The position numbers and the translations under genes are program-made. Below the pieces are notes generated by a model. The model made no database searches and had not been told where the DNA came from. It saw only the letters and a list, made by a program, of their open reading frames with translations. Shown here in pieces: positions 7,362 through 15,498 of a stretch of DNA of 16,885 nt. The DNA lies in assembly GCA_026398575.1 (NCBI GenBank), contig JAPLSP010000303.1, positions 1 through 16,885 of the forward strand, in the 5' to 3' direction. The stretch comes from Candidatus Sumerlaeota bacterium (GTDB lineage Bacteria; Sumerlaeota; Sumerlaeia; JADFCT01). Numbering within the stretch: the first letter of the stretch is position 1; every line of letters starts with the position of its first letter.

Positions 7362-8306
7362 ATGCTCATCTTTCGTCAACTCAGCGATATAACTTCTGAC
7401 ACGCTGGAACGCGAAACGGTTGTGACCGTCGGTTCGTTCGACGGCATCCACCGCGGCCACTGCGAAGTGCTGAGATTCTGCATGGAAATGGCGCGCGCCT
7501 CCAATCGGTGCGCGCTGGTCATTACCTTCAATCAGCATCCGCTGGCCTTTTTGAATCCCGCCCAGGCGCCCCTCCTGCTGACGTGCGCCGAACGCAAAAT
7601 CGAATTGCTGGGCGAAATCGGCTTGGACGCCGTGGCATGTCTGCCGTTCGATAAGGACATGGCGATGTTGGACGCCGAGGTATTCGTGCGGCAGATTTTG
7701 TTCGAGCGCTGCAAGTCCGGCGCCGTGGTCTGCGGATACGATTTCCATTTCGGACGGCGCGGCAAGGGAACGCCGGCGACGATCCGCGACATGGGACTGC
7801 ACAGCGGCGTCGAGGTGATTTCGCCATCGCCTCTGATTCATAAAGACATCGCGATCAGCAGCACGCGCATTCGCCAGGCGCTGACGAGCGGACTCATCGA
7901 GGAAGCGACGGAGATGCTGGGACGATTCTACGATCTGGACGGCCAGGTCGTGGCCGGCCAGCAGCGCGGAAGGACGTTGAATTTCCCGACGGCCAATCTG
8001 CTCGTGAACGTGGGAATCTGCGTTCCGGCCACGAGCATCTACGCCGTGCGGGCGCGCACGGCCGACATGCAGTGGCGCCCTGGCATGATTTACATCGGAA
8101 ACGCTCCGACGTTCGGCGTGGGCGAACGGCGATTGGAGGTCCACCTTTTCGACTATCAGGGCAACCTCTACGGCACGACCATGCGCGTGCAATTCATCCG
8201 CCGGCTTCGCGACGAGCAGACGTTCGCTACGGCCGAAGCCCTGGTGGCGCAGCTGCAACTGGACAAGCAGAACGCTTTGCAGGCGCTTCAAAGATTGAAA
8301 AAATAG
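7362..8306 (+). CDS. ribF: Bifunctional riboflavin kinase / FAD synthetase
   Basis: The 314-residue protein converts riboflavin to FMN and FMN to FAD in the cytoplasm. The N-terminal adenylyltransferase domain has GSFDGIHRGH (24-33), GYDFHFGRRGKG (125-136) and ISSTRIR (165-171). The C-terminal flavokinase domain has GRTLNFPTANL (203-213), the YIGNAPTFG strand (244-252) and LEVHLFDYQGNLYG (258-271) with the likely catalytic Glu259. Length is normal for the family. GGTGGAGG at 7344-7351, 10 bases upstream, fixes the start. The stop TAG is immediately followed by the ATG of the cyclic-nucleotide-binding gene, so the two are almost certainly co-transcribed and possibly translationally coupled. 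Confidence 0.96.
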   Translation: MLIFRQLSDITSDTLERETVVTVGSFDGIHRGHCEVLRFCMEMARASNRCALVITFNQHPLAFLNPAQAPLLLTCAERKIELLGEIGLDAVACLPFDKDMAMLDAEVFVRQILFERCKSGAVVCGYDFHFGRRGKGTPATIRDMGLHSGVEVISPSPLIHKDIAISSTRIRQALTSGLIEEATEMLGRFYDLDGQVVAGQQRGRTLNFPTANLLVNVGICVPATSIYAVRARTADMQWRPGMIYIGNAPTFGVGERRLEVHLFDYQGNLYGTTMRVQFIRRLRDEQTFATAEALVAQLQLDKQNALQALQRLKK

Positions 8307-8828
8307 ATGAACAAAAGCAGCCCTAAGCTCTTAAGCCAAGCAGCGCTCAACCCGGGCGTCTTGCCTGCAATGATGGAACGCGCCCGCCTTCTGGAAGCGT
8401 CTTCCTGGGCGCGCGACCTGGCCTTTGCGCAAATCGAAACGCTGGCGCGGCGCATGAGATGTCTGCTCCTGCGCGCGGGCGACGCCGTTTTTCTCGAAGG
8501 CGACCGGGAGGCATTTCTTTGCCTCATTATTCGGGGGCAAATCAGCATCCGCAAAATGAACTCGCGCCGCGCCAACAGACTCATTGCGCGCATCGGCCCC
8601 GGACAGGCCTTTGGCGAAATGTCCTTGATTGACGGCTCACCGCGTTCGGCTTCCGCGCTGGCCGAAGAGGATTCGATGGTGTTCCTGCTGACCAAAGAGG
8701 AGTTCAACGCTTTGATGCAGGAGACGCCGCAGTTGGCGTTGAAGCTGATGTTGAAAATCTCCCGCATGATGAGCCTGCGCCTCCGAAAAACCAGCGCCGA
8801 ACTGGCCGAGCATTTGGAGGACATCTGA
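8307..8828 (+). CDS. Stand-alone cyclic-nucleotide-binding (cNMP) domain protein
   Basis: The 173-residue protein is a single CRP-type beta-barrel with flanking helices. It lacks the C-terminal helix-turn-helix that would make it a transcription factor. The phosphate-binding cassette is intact: FGEMSLIDGSPRSASALA at 102-119, with Glu104 for the ribose and Arg113 for the cyclic phosphate. GDAVFLEGD (58-66) and LCLIIRGQISI (71-81) are earlier barrel strands. It ends in a helix (about 142-172) that may be an output or dimerisation helix. The ATG directly abuts the ribF stop. The diguanylate cyclase gene begins 5 bases after its stop, with its own GGAGG inside this gene (8816-8820). A ligand-sensing regulator acting on a partner protein, perhaps the cyclase, is plausible but inferred. 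Confidence 0.88.
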   Translation: MNKSSPKLLSQAALNPGVLPAMMERARLLEASSWARDLAFAQIETLARRMRCLLLRAGDAVFLEGDREAFLCLIIRGQISIRKMNSRRANRLIARIGPGQAFGEMSLIDGSPRSASALAEEDSMVFLLTKEEFNALMQETPQLALKLMLKISRMMSLRLRKTSAELAEHLEDI

Positions 8829-8833
8829 AAAAC

Positions 8834-11266
8834 ATGGCGATGCGGCGGCGGATATGGGTGGCGGCAGTGGCGTGCGCGGCGCTGATTCTGGCGCTGGCGG
8901 GCGTCGTGATTTTTACGCTGGCCAAACGGCAGATCGAGGAAGCGGCCGCCGCCGGACTCGAGTCGGCGCATTCCGAGATGGTCCGTTCGATCAATCGGGC
9001 GCTGGAAGATACCGCGCTCCTCGCCTATCTCAGCGCCTCGTCCAAAAATTCATCCGCCAACTTTGCCGGAAGAGCCAGGTTCAAAGCCCTGAGCAATACC
9101 ATTCTGCGGTCGAGTTTCGGCAAGTCGGGACATTGGTTCGTCATGGACGGTCATGGCGCTCTGGTGGTGTCGGAATTGGATGAAAATACAAGCATTCTCG
9201 ATCGCAAAGACGCGACCGGCCGCCCCTATATCAAGGAAATCTGCGACCGGAAGACCGGACGCGCCGTCTATATGATCCGTGAGACCGGCGCCCGCGCGCC
9301 CCAGCGCCGGATTTTTTTATACAGCCATATTCCAGAAACGGACTGGATCGCCGTCGCCACGTGCGGCATGGATGAATTCGCCGGTCCGATCCGCACTCTG
9401 CGCATTCAGATCGCCATCGCCATGGCGCTGCTGGCGTTTCTGGCGATTCCGCTGTCGCTCTGGCTCAGCGTCCGGCTCACGCGGCCTTTGAACGCCTTCA
9501 TAAAAAAACTGATTTCCACCGGCGCCGCGGATTCCCCCAGCGCCATCATGTATGAAGCGCGCGAAGATGAGATCGCGGCTTTGAGCCGGGGAGTCAACCG
9601 CCTGATCGAGCGTTTCCAGCAAAACACAGACCTGCTTCAGCGCAAATCCGCGGAACACGAACAGGACGAAATCGCCATCGAGAAGCAGCGCGAATTCCTC
9701 CGCCAGATCATAGACGCGGACCCGAATCTGATTTTCTCCAAAGACCGCCATGGCCGCTATACGCTGGTCAATCAGGCGCTCGTTGCCATTTATGGACTGG
9801 AGAAGGAGCGCATCCTTGGGCGAACGGACGACGAACTGGCCCGCCTGGCGCCCAAGGTCAAACGCAAGCGCGCCGAGGATGTGATGGTGATTGACACCTT
9901 GAAGGAGCAGTTCATCCCGGAGGAGGAGATCGTGGGGGCCGACGGCCAGACGCGCTGGTTCCAGACCATCCTGCGTCCCATCGCGAACGAGGAAGGCCGG
10001 ATGGAGCAAGTCCTGGGCGTGGCGGCTGACATCACCAAGCGCAAAGCCGCGGAAAAAGCTCTGCTCGATGCGCAATCGCGTCTGGAGCGGCGCGTGGAGG
10101 AGCGGACGGCGGCGCTGCAAACGGCCAATCAGGACATGCAGCGCGAGGTGCAGGAGCGCGCGCGGATCGAAGGGGAACTGCAGAAAACCAACCATACTCT
10201 GTCGGCCTCGGTGCGGGAACTCGAACAGCGCTCCCATGAAATTTCGCTCCTCAACCAGATGGGCGACATGCTGCAATCGTGCCAGAACCGCGCCGAGACT
10301 TACGCCGTGTTCCAGGACATCGCCGGAAAACTGTTTTCTCAGGAGCAGGGAATGCTCTGCGTCATGAGCGATTCGCAGGACGCGCTGGAAACCGTCTGCC
10401 GCTGGGGCAAAGCGGGATCGGACGACGGGCTGTTCGCGCCGGATGACTGCTGGGCGCTGCGGCGCGGCAAGACGCACGTCGTGCTTTCGCCCGCGACGCC
10501 ACAAATCTGTCCGCACCTTCCTTCGGCGCCGCCGCATGGCTATTTATGCGCGCCGCTGTTCGCGCAAGGCGAAGCGCTCGGGCTGTTCCACCTGCAATGG
10601 AGCGAAGCCGACGCGAAACAACCCGCCGAAATCCGCGCGCCGCTACTGGAATCGCGCCAGCGGCTGGCGGCGATGGTCGCCGAGCAGTTCGCGCTGGCGC
10701 TGGCCAACCTCAAACTGCGCGAAACGCTACGCCGCCAATCCATCCGCGATCCGCTGACGGGCATCTTCAACCGGCGCTATATGGAGGAATCGCTCGAGCG
10801 CGAACTGCGCCGCGCCGAACGCCGCCAAAAGCCGATGGGCGTCGTCATGCTCGACGTGGACCACTTCAAGCAATTCAACGACCAGTTTGGCCACGACGCC
10901 GGCGATTCGCTGCTGCGCGAACTGGGCGCCCTGCTGCAAAAACACATCCGCAAAGAAGACATCGCCTGCCGCTTCGGAGGCGAAGAGTTCGTCCTCATCC
11001 TCCCCGAATCCTCGCTCGAAAACACCGAGCGGCGCGCCGAACAGTTGCGCCAGACCGTGCGCGCCCACTTCGCCCGCGCCAACGCCTCGCCGCGCCCGGT
11101 GACGATCTCGCTCGGTATGGCAATCTTCCCCGACCATGGCCTGAGCGGCGCCGGACTGATCCACGCCGCCGACACGGCGCTCTATGAAGCCAAGACGGCC
11201 GGCCGCGACCGCTGTGTTGTTGCGAAAAAGAGCGATGATGCGCCCTTGCAGACGGATTCAAGATAG
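8834..11266 (+). CDS. Membrane sensor diguanylate cyclase (Cache-HAMP-PAS-GAF-GGDEF)
   Basis: The 810-residue protein has two membrane segments (about 8-30 and 191-213) around a Cache-like extracytoplasmic domain containing GHWFVMDGHGALVVS (99-113). Next come a HAMP linker (about 214-266), a PAS domain (about 287-402, FSKDRHGRYTLVNQA, closing with VLGVAADITKRKAAE), a coiled coil (about 403-470), a GAF-like domain (about 471-625) and a C-terminal GGDEF domain (about 633-798). The active site reads GGEEF (715-719) with DPLTGIFNRR upstream. An RKED inhibitory site (706-709) lies exactly five residues before it, so the enzyme should make c-di-GMP and be product-inhibited. It has no EAL domain. 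It is the last gene of the ribF unit. Signal ligand unknown. Confidence 0.93.
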   Translation: MAMRRRIWVAAVACAALILALAGVVIFTLAKRQIEEAAAAGLESAHSEMVRSINRALEDTALLAYLSASSKNSSANFAGRARFKALSNTILRSSFGKSGHWFVMDGHGALVVSELDENTSILDRKDATGRPYIKEICDRKTGRAVYMIRETGARAPQRRIFLYSHIPETDWIAVATCGMDEFAGPIRTLRIQIAIAMALLAFLAIPLSLWLSVRLTRPLNAFIKKLISTGAADSPSAIMYEAREDEIAALSRGVNRLIERFQQNTDLLQRKSAEHEQDEIAIEKQREFLRQIIDADPNLIFSKDRHGRYTLVNQALVAIYGLEKERILGRTDDELARLAPKVKRKRAEDVMVIDTLKEQFIPEEEIVGADGQTRWFQTILRPIANEEGRMEQVLGVAADITKRKAAEKALLDAQSRLERRVEERTAALQTANQDMQREVQERARIEGELQKTNHTLSASVRELEQRSHEISLLNQMGDMLQSCQNRAETYAVFQDIAGKLFSQEQGMLCVMSDSQDALETVCRWGKAGSDDGLFAPDDCWALRRGKTHVVLSPATPQICPHLPSAPPHGYLCAPLFAQGEALGLFHLQWSEADAKQPAEIRAPLLESRQRLAAMVAEQFALALANLKLRETLRRQSIRDPLTGIFNRRYMEESLERELRRAERRQKPMGVVMLDVDHFKQFNDQFGHDAGDSLLRELGALLQKHIRKEDIACRFGGEEFVLILPESSLENTERRAEQLRQTVRAHFARANASPRPVTISLGMAIFPDHGLSGAGLIHAADTALYEAKTAGRDRCVVAKKSDDAPLQTDSR

Positions 11267-11312
11267 CCCTCTGATTATTCTGGAATGCGGCTCAGCCGGA
11301 TTGGCCGAGGCA

Positions 11313-11400
11313 GTCGGACGGGTCAGACTGGTCGGACGCGTCGGACGGGTCTGACGCTCGGACTGGTCGGACGCGTCGGACGGGTCTGACCGGTCCGATA
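11313..11400. repeat. 9-bp tandem repeat array A (GTCGGACGN)
   Basis: About ten units of a 9-bp repeat close to GTCGGACGC or GTCGGACGG run across the convergent gap between the diguanylate cyclase and focA. One unit is 8 bp. There is a higher-order 27-bp pattern: 11331-11357 and 11366-11392 differ at one base. No ORF or terminator is evident. The same motif occurs in the opposite orientation at 13801-13845. Confidence 0.88.
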
Positions 11401-11419
11401 AAAAGAGCTTTCAGGAGGT

Positions 11420-12313
11420 TCAGCTTTCCTGCGTTTGCCTGCCCCGGATGTAAACGATCCAATACACGATCCCCACCATGACGCCGCCGCCGAGGATGTT
11501 GCCGAGGGTTACGGGGATGAGGTTATCCACGAGAAACGCGCTCCAGGTGATGTGGGGAAAGGCGGCGGCAGTCTGGCCGATCTGCGACCAGAATTCCGCC
11601 GGCGCGCCCGCCTTGATAAAAAGGCCGATGGGAATGAAGTACATATTGGCAATGCAATGTTCGAAGCCCGCCGCCACAAACGCCGTGATCGGGAAAATGA
11701 TGCAGAGAATCTTGTCGCCCGTCGAGCGGCACGACAGACTCATCCATACCGCGAGACAGACCAGAGCATTGCAGAAAAGACCGCGCGTCAGCGCCGTCAT
11801 GAATGCCAAATCGCATTTGGCTTCGGCGGTTTTGAGCGCCGACAGGCCGATGACGCCGGCGCCCAGCATGTGTTCTTGCGCCAGATACATCAGCCACACC
11901 GTCAGCAGGCAGCCGGCGAAGTTGCCGAAATAAACCACGATCCAGCCGCGCAGCAATTTCTGCAGCCGGAGCTTGCCGCTGGCCAGAGCCATAACCTGGA
12001 GGCTGTTGCCCGTGAAGAGCTCCGCTCCTCCAATCACCACCAGGATCAGTCCCAGGCAAAATCCCAGCCCCGCGAGAAGGCGGATAATTCCAAAAGGCAA
12101 TTTGTCTTCGGCGCCGGCCACAAGCACCGTCGAGAAGACAGCCCCGAGCGCGATGAATCCGCCCGCCAACACGGCCAGCAGAAACATCTGCGTAAACCCG
12201 AGAGCGCCCTTTTTGACGCCGACGTCTTCGGCCTTGGCGGCGATTTCGTGCGGCAGCAGGCCGTCAAGCGTCGCCGCAACGGCATTGCCATTTGTATTCC
12301 CAATCGCGCTCAT
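11420..12313 (-). CDS. focA: Formate/nitrite transporter family channel, FocA-type
   Basis: The 297-residue inner-membrane protein has the FNT fold with about six membrane helices. Landmarks very close to E. coli FocA are GGAELFTGN (95-103), VYFGNFAGCL (127-136), VCLAVWMS (185-192), GFEHCIANMYFIPIG (216-230) with pore His219, and DNLIPVTLGNILGGG near the C-terminus. It should be a pentameric formate channel. I start at 12313 because AGAAGG lies 6 bases upstream and the FNT N-terminus begins near there. The longer open frame to 12415 adds a non-family stretch. No pyruvate formate-lyase or formate dehydrogenase gene is adjacent, so the metabolic context is not visible. Repeat arrays occupy the spacers on both sides. 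Confidence 0.9.
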   Translation of the reverse strand: MSAIGNTNGNAVAATLDGLLPHEIAAKAEDVGVKKGALGFTQMFLLAVLAGGFIALGAVFSTVLVAGAEDKLPFGIIRLLAGLGFCLGLILVVIGGAELFTGNSLQVMALASGKLRLQKLLRGWIVVYFGNFAGCLLTVWLMYLAQEHMLGAGVIGLSALKTAEAKCDLAFMTALTRGLFCNALVCLAVWMSLSCRSTGDKILCIIFPITAFVAAGFEHCIANMYFIPIGLFIKAGAPAEFWSQIGQTAAAFPHITWSAFLVDNLIPVTLGNILGGGVMVGIVYWIVYIRGRQTQES

Positions 12314-12460
12314 GCCCAACCTTCTCGCAACGGATGTCGGAAAAGATTGTGACGGCGCCGCCGCGCGCCTCCAAGCAAAGAATGGCGCCAATGCCACTTT
12401 ATACCACACTCCCATCGCGGATTACCAACTGCAGAGCGGATTAAGAGGACCGGGGGGGCG

Positions 12461-12521
12461 GGTGGACACGGTGGACGGGGTGGACGGGGTGGACCGAAGG
12501 CTTCGGGTGGATCGGTCCGAT
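12461..12521. repeat. 9-bp tandem repeat array B (GGTGGACGG)
   Basis: Four tandem 9-bp units (12461-12496) close to GGTGGACGG are followed by a short palindromic tail. CCGAAGGCTTCGG at 12494-12506 is a small hairpin, and GGACCGA (12491-12497) pairs with TCGGTCC (12512-12518). The array lies between the end of the propeller gene and the start of focA, both on the minus strand. The 9-bp period and GGAC core link it to arrays A and C. Apart from it, 12314-12556 holds only the focA leader; I see no clear promoter there. Confidence 0.75.
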
Positions 12522-12556
12522 CAAAATCCCTCCGGCGGTACGGCGCGGGCTTGCGG

Positions 12557-13773
12557 CTATTTTTTACCGCCGATCGAAATGAGGTGGGAAAAGGTGCGCA
12601 GATAGAGAACGCCGCCGGCAACAGCGGGCGTCGCGTGGCTCTGCTCGCCGAGCGGGTTGCGGCCCAGAAGCTCGAATTTGTCCGCCGCCGCGATGACGAA
12701 GACGTCGCCCTGGCGCGACATGCAGTAGAGACGGTCGCCGACAAGGACAAAACCAGATCCCCCTTGGCGATTGGCGTCGGGACATAGGGAGTGGCCTTCG
12801 TGCAGGTCCATGCGACCTTCGCCTCGACGATCCTCGCCTCAGCGCCTTTCGCATCGGCGCCTTTGGCCTCAGCAGTTTTCAATGCCGGCGGCGCCACCGC
12901 GACCGCCTGCACAGGCGCCTCGGTCCCGCCGCACGCCGCTACGATCAGGCCGGAGGCCAGGATGGGCGAGCCGACACAACGTCCCGGCAATGCGTTGCGC
13001 GCCTGCCAAAGCACCTGGCTCGTTTTGGGGTCCACACTCGTAAGACCCCGGCTCCAGTTATCGCTGAAGACGATCTGCGGCGATCCGCCTTCGGGCTGAT
13101 AGACGAACGGCGTCGCGTAGGAAGCGCGGTAGTCAACGGCATCATCATGCCGTTCGATTTCCCATACGGTCTTGCCCGTCTTGCGGTTCACGGCAAGGAA
13201 CGAGCATTTGTAGTCCCCCGGGCAGCCGCTGAGAATGACAAGTTCCTCGAACACGATAGGCGACGTGCCGCCGCCATGCTCGCCTTTATTCGGGCCAAGG
13301 TTCCGCTGCCAGAGGTCCTTCCCTTCGTGGGTCAGGGCGAGCAGCGTGACCTCCTGGGGAGTTCCAAATAAGACGTAAACGCCCTCGCCATCCACGGCGG
13401 GCGTCGAGGAGGCATAGCTATTGGCGTCGTTCATGCTATACGGCTTGGATGGGTAATCGCGCTGCCACAGCACGCTGCCGTCGGACGTCTTCAGACACAG
13501 TACGGACCGCTGCGCAGTTTTGCGGTCGCCCGAAGTGATGAAGATCCGGTCGCCCCATAAGACGGGCGAGGAGTGCCCGATGCCAGGCAGCGTCACGCGC
13601 CAGTTATAATCCTTCTCCGTCCACTTGACGGGAAGATTCTCCGCCTTCCCCACGCCCGAGCCATTCGGTCCGCGAAACCGCGTCCACTCCTGCGCCCCCG
13701 CGCCAGCAGCCAGCCAGACGATGACTGCAATCATGAACCGTAGAGCAATTCTGGCAGCGCATAATTGGCGCAT
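12557..13773 (-). pseudogene. PQQ-binding-like beta-propeller protein, frameshifted with probable internal deletion
   Basis: The ATG at 13773 (GGAGAG just upstream) opens a signal peptide (about 1-27, ending AGAGA) and beta-propeller blades with repeated xxVLWxR/W motifs, beginning EWTRFRGPNGSGVG. The family is common beside sulfatases in Planctomycetes-like genomes; its function is poorly known. The frame reaches TPYVPTPIAKGDL (residue 340, about 12754) and then becomes nonsense. The true C-terminus continues in another frame from about 12750 to 12557: VLVGDRLYCMSRQGDVFVI, then NPLGEQSHATPAV and LRTFSHLISIGGKK. From family knowledge about 35 residues between these parts are missing, so this looks like an out-of-frame deletion rather than a one-base slip. 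In its open frame the first part runs on as junk to 12310. A four-unit 5-residue repeat (301-320) is also inserted. Confidence 0.85.
12814..12873 (-). repeat. In-frame 15-bp minisatellite inside the propeller gene
   Basis: Four 15-bp units encode AEAKG, ADAKG, AEARI and VEAKV (residues 301-320). They lie in what should be a loop between propeller strands, just before AWTCTKATPYVPTP. The Ala-Glu-Lys composition differs from the rest of the protein. Confidence 0.75.
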
Positions 13774-13800
13774 TAGATCTCTCCGCTTCCTGATTCTTGA

Positions 13801-13845
13801 TCCGACTGGTCCGACGCGTCCGACCGGTCCGACGCGTCCGACTGA
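13801..13845. repeat. 9-bp tandem repeat array C (TCCGACGCG)
   Basis: Five 9-bp units (TCCGACTGG, TCCGACGCG and similar) fill the 88-base gap between the sulfatase stop and the propeller gene start. On the minus strand the motif is the same as array A. Translated in the propeller frame they would read as GRVGPV repeats, which explains the spurious extended N-terminus of that open frame. Confidence 0.88.
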
Positions 13846-13861
13846 CAATCTGGTCTAAAGC

Positions 13862-15325
13862 TCACGGCGCCATCGCCGCGGCGGGCTTTTTCGCGGGGGC
13901 TTTCAGGAGCGGGAAGACTTCGGACTCGACGTGCGCGCTCTCGATCAGGCGCTCCATTTCGCCCGCCACGTCCGGCTTTTGCGCCGCCAGATCCTTCTTC
14001 TCCCCAATATCGGTTTTCAGATTATAGAGCTCCAGCGGCAAATTCGGCGCCGGACGATACGCCTTCCAGTCGCCTTTGCGCGCAGCTTGTTGCTTGCCGA
14101 GTTCCCAATATAAATAGTCGTGCTGCTTTTGCTTTTCCGTCTGCCCCAACAGCGTTGGGAGAAGCGAAACACCGTCAATATTCTTGGGCGCTTCGATTCC
14201 GGCCAGTTCACAGAACGTCGGCATCATGTCCCAGAACGCCCCCACTTGATCGCTTGTGACGCCTGGTTTGATGGTTCCGCGCCAGCGCGCAATGAACGGG
14301 ACGCGGATGCCGCCCTCATAGCCCATGCCTTTGTTACCGCGGAATGGTCCGGCGTTTTCAAAGAACTTGGGATCGCTCCCGGCGTTGACTGCCGGACCGT
14401 TGTCACTCGTGAAAATGAACAGCGTATTTTCCGCAAGGCCCAGTTCGTCCAACAGTTTGGCCACCCGTCCGGCGTCGCGATCCAGGCGCGAGACCATCGC
14501 GGCATACGCGGCGTGGGGAGTCGGGCAGGGATCGTAGGAGGCGTCGCCCGGGAAAGGCGTCTCTTCGAAGGCGCCTTTATATTGCGCCAGCGAATCCTCC
14601 GGCACATGAAGCGAGACATGCGGAACCGTCACCGGCATATAGAGGAAGAAGGGCTTGTCCTTGTTGTCGCGGAGCCATTGCAGCGCGCGGTCAACAATCA
14701 TGTCGTGCGAATATTTGCCGTGCGCGCCGTTTTCGTTTTCCGGAATGCGCACGATCTCCTGATTATGCCAGAGGTGATTGGGATAGTATGTGTGCGCCTG
14801 GCGCTGGCAATTGTAGCCGAAGAAATCGTCAATGCCTTTCAGGTGCGGCGCGCCCGTGGAATCCGGACGCCCCAATCCCCATTTCCCGAACGCGCCGGTG
14901 ATGTAGCCGGCTTTCTTGAGCAGCATGGGGAACGTGACGGCCTCGGCGCTGAGTGGATACTGACCTCCGGTCGTGGCGCCGAGCTTCCATCCTTCGACGC
15001 CGCCCACCTGCCGGTTGTTGCGGACTTCGCCGTGACCCGAATGCAGCCCCGTCATCAGGGCGCATCGCGACGGCGCGCAAACGGGATTGCCCGAATAGAA
15101 CTGCGTGAGGCGCATTCCCTCGGCGGCCAGCTTGTCGAGATTGGGTGTCTTGATTTTTTTCTGCCCATAGCATCCCAGGTCCGCGTATCCCAGATCATCG
15201 GCCAGCATGAAGACGATGTTGGGGAGTTTGCCATCTTTGGCGGCGGCGGCAAAACGAGTCGCGCCAGCCAATGTCATGCCTGCGCATCCTGCCAGCGCGG
15301 ATTTTAGAAATTTTTCTCGATTCAT
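13862..15325 (-). CDS. Formylglycine-dependent sulfatase (S1 family, arylsulfatase A-like)
   Basis: The 487-residue protein hydrolyses sulfate esters, probably outside the cytoplasm. The C-A-P-S-R signature (83-87) marks Cys83 for conversion to formylglycine. Metal ligands are visible as ADD (42-44) and SDNG (307-310, Asp308, Asn309). GKWGLG (147-152, Lys148) and VPH (234-236, His235) complete the active site. The N-terminus (NREKFLK then a hydrophobic AG-rich stretch) resembles the Tat-type NRRxFLK leader of related sulfatases, but lacks the second Arg. LAGC at 11-14 is a weak lipobox possibility. AGGAGG lies 8 bases before the ATG. The downstream propeller gene is 88 bases away. A maturing enzyme (FGE or anSME) is not in the window. 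Substrate is unknown. Confidence 0.95.
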   Translation of the reverse strand: MNREKFLKSALAGCAGMTLAGATRFAAAAKDGKLPNIVFMLADDLGYADLGCYGQKKIKTPNLDKLAAEGMRLTQFYSGNPVCAPSRCALMTGLHSGHGEVRNNRQVGGVEGWKLGATTGGQYPLSAEAVTFPMLLKKAGYITGAFGKWGLGRPDSTGAPHLKGIDDFFGYNCQRQAHTYYPNHLWHNQEIVRIPENENGAHGKYSHDMIVDRALQWLRDNKDKPFFLYMPVTVPHVSLHVPEDSLAQYKGAFEETPFPGDASYDPCPTPHAAYAAMVSRLDRDAGRVAKLLDELGLAENTLFIFTSDNGPAVNAGSDPKFFENAGPFRGNKGMGYEGGIRVPFIARWRGTIKPGVTSDQVGAFWDMMPTFCELAGIEAPKNIDGVSLLPTLLGQTEKQKQHDYLYWELGKQQAARKGDWKAYRPAPNLPLELYNLKTDIGEKKDLAAQKPDVAGEMERLIESAHVESEVFPLLKAPAKKPAAAMAP

Positions 15326-15405
15326 GGAAGCATCCTCCTACTACTAGATCGGCGATTATCGTCCTATTTTCAGCTCACATGGCGCAGCATTCGATCCGCC
15401 TTCTT

Positions 15406-15435
15406 AGAATGATGAGATTTGCCATTTATTGTCAA
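15406..15435 (-). promoter_or_regulatory. Candidate promoter for the sulfatase gene
   Basis: On the minus strand a perfect TTGACA (15435-15430) is followed after 18 bases by a weak CATTCT (15411-15406). The sulfatase start codon is about 80 bases downstream. The -10 box matches the sigma-70 consensus at only three positions, so this is tentative. Confidence 0.35.
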
Positions 15436-15469
15436 TGCTCTTTGCGCCGGTCCGGTGGAAAGCTTAACC

Positions 15470-15498
15470 TTGACACGCCTCGGCCATTAGGCAAAATA
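15470..15498 (+). promoter_or_regulatory. Candidate promoter for the toxin-antitoxin operon
   Basis: A perfect TTGACA (15470-15475) is followed after 17 bases by AAAATA (15493-15498), which lies inside an AT-rich palindrome. The antitoxin start is 46 bases downstream. Position and sequence fit a sigma-70-type promoter. Confidence 0.55.

Noticed and set aside
7185..8291. Minus-strand open frame of 368 codons opposite ribF
   Set aside because: ribF has all family motifs on the plus strand; the antisense product has no recognisable domain.
9317..10537. Minus-strand open frame of 406 codons opposite the diguanylate cyclase
   Set aside because: It is a shadow of the Cache-HAMP-PAS-GAF-GGDEF protein and looks like antisense low-complexity sequence.
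12314..12415. N-terminal extension of the focA open frame
   Set aside because: The extra 34 residues are unlike FNT proteins, and AGAAGG lies correctly before the ATG at 12313.
11800..12900. Similarity between the ALKTAEAK strings in FocA and in the propeller repeat
   Set aside because: Only eight residues match and the DNA agrees only partly; this is most likely coincidence of common codons.
13774..13848. N-terminal extension of the propeller open frame with GRVGPV repeats
   Set aside because: It is translation of the 9-bp array. The ribosome-binding site and signal peptide place the start at 13773.
14120..15307. Plus-strand open frame of 395 codons opposite the sulfatase
   Set aside because: The sulfatase active-site motifs on the minus strand are unambiguous; the shadow has no family features.
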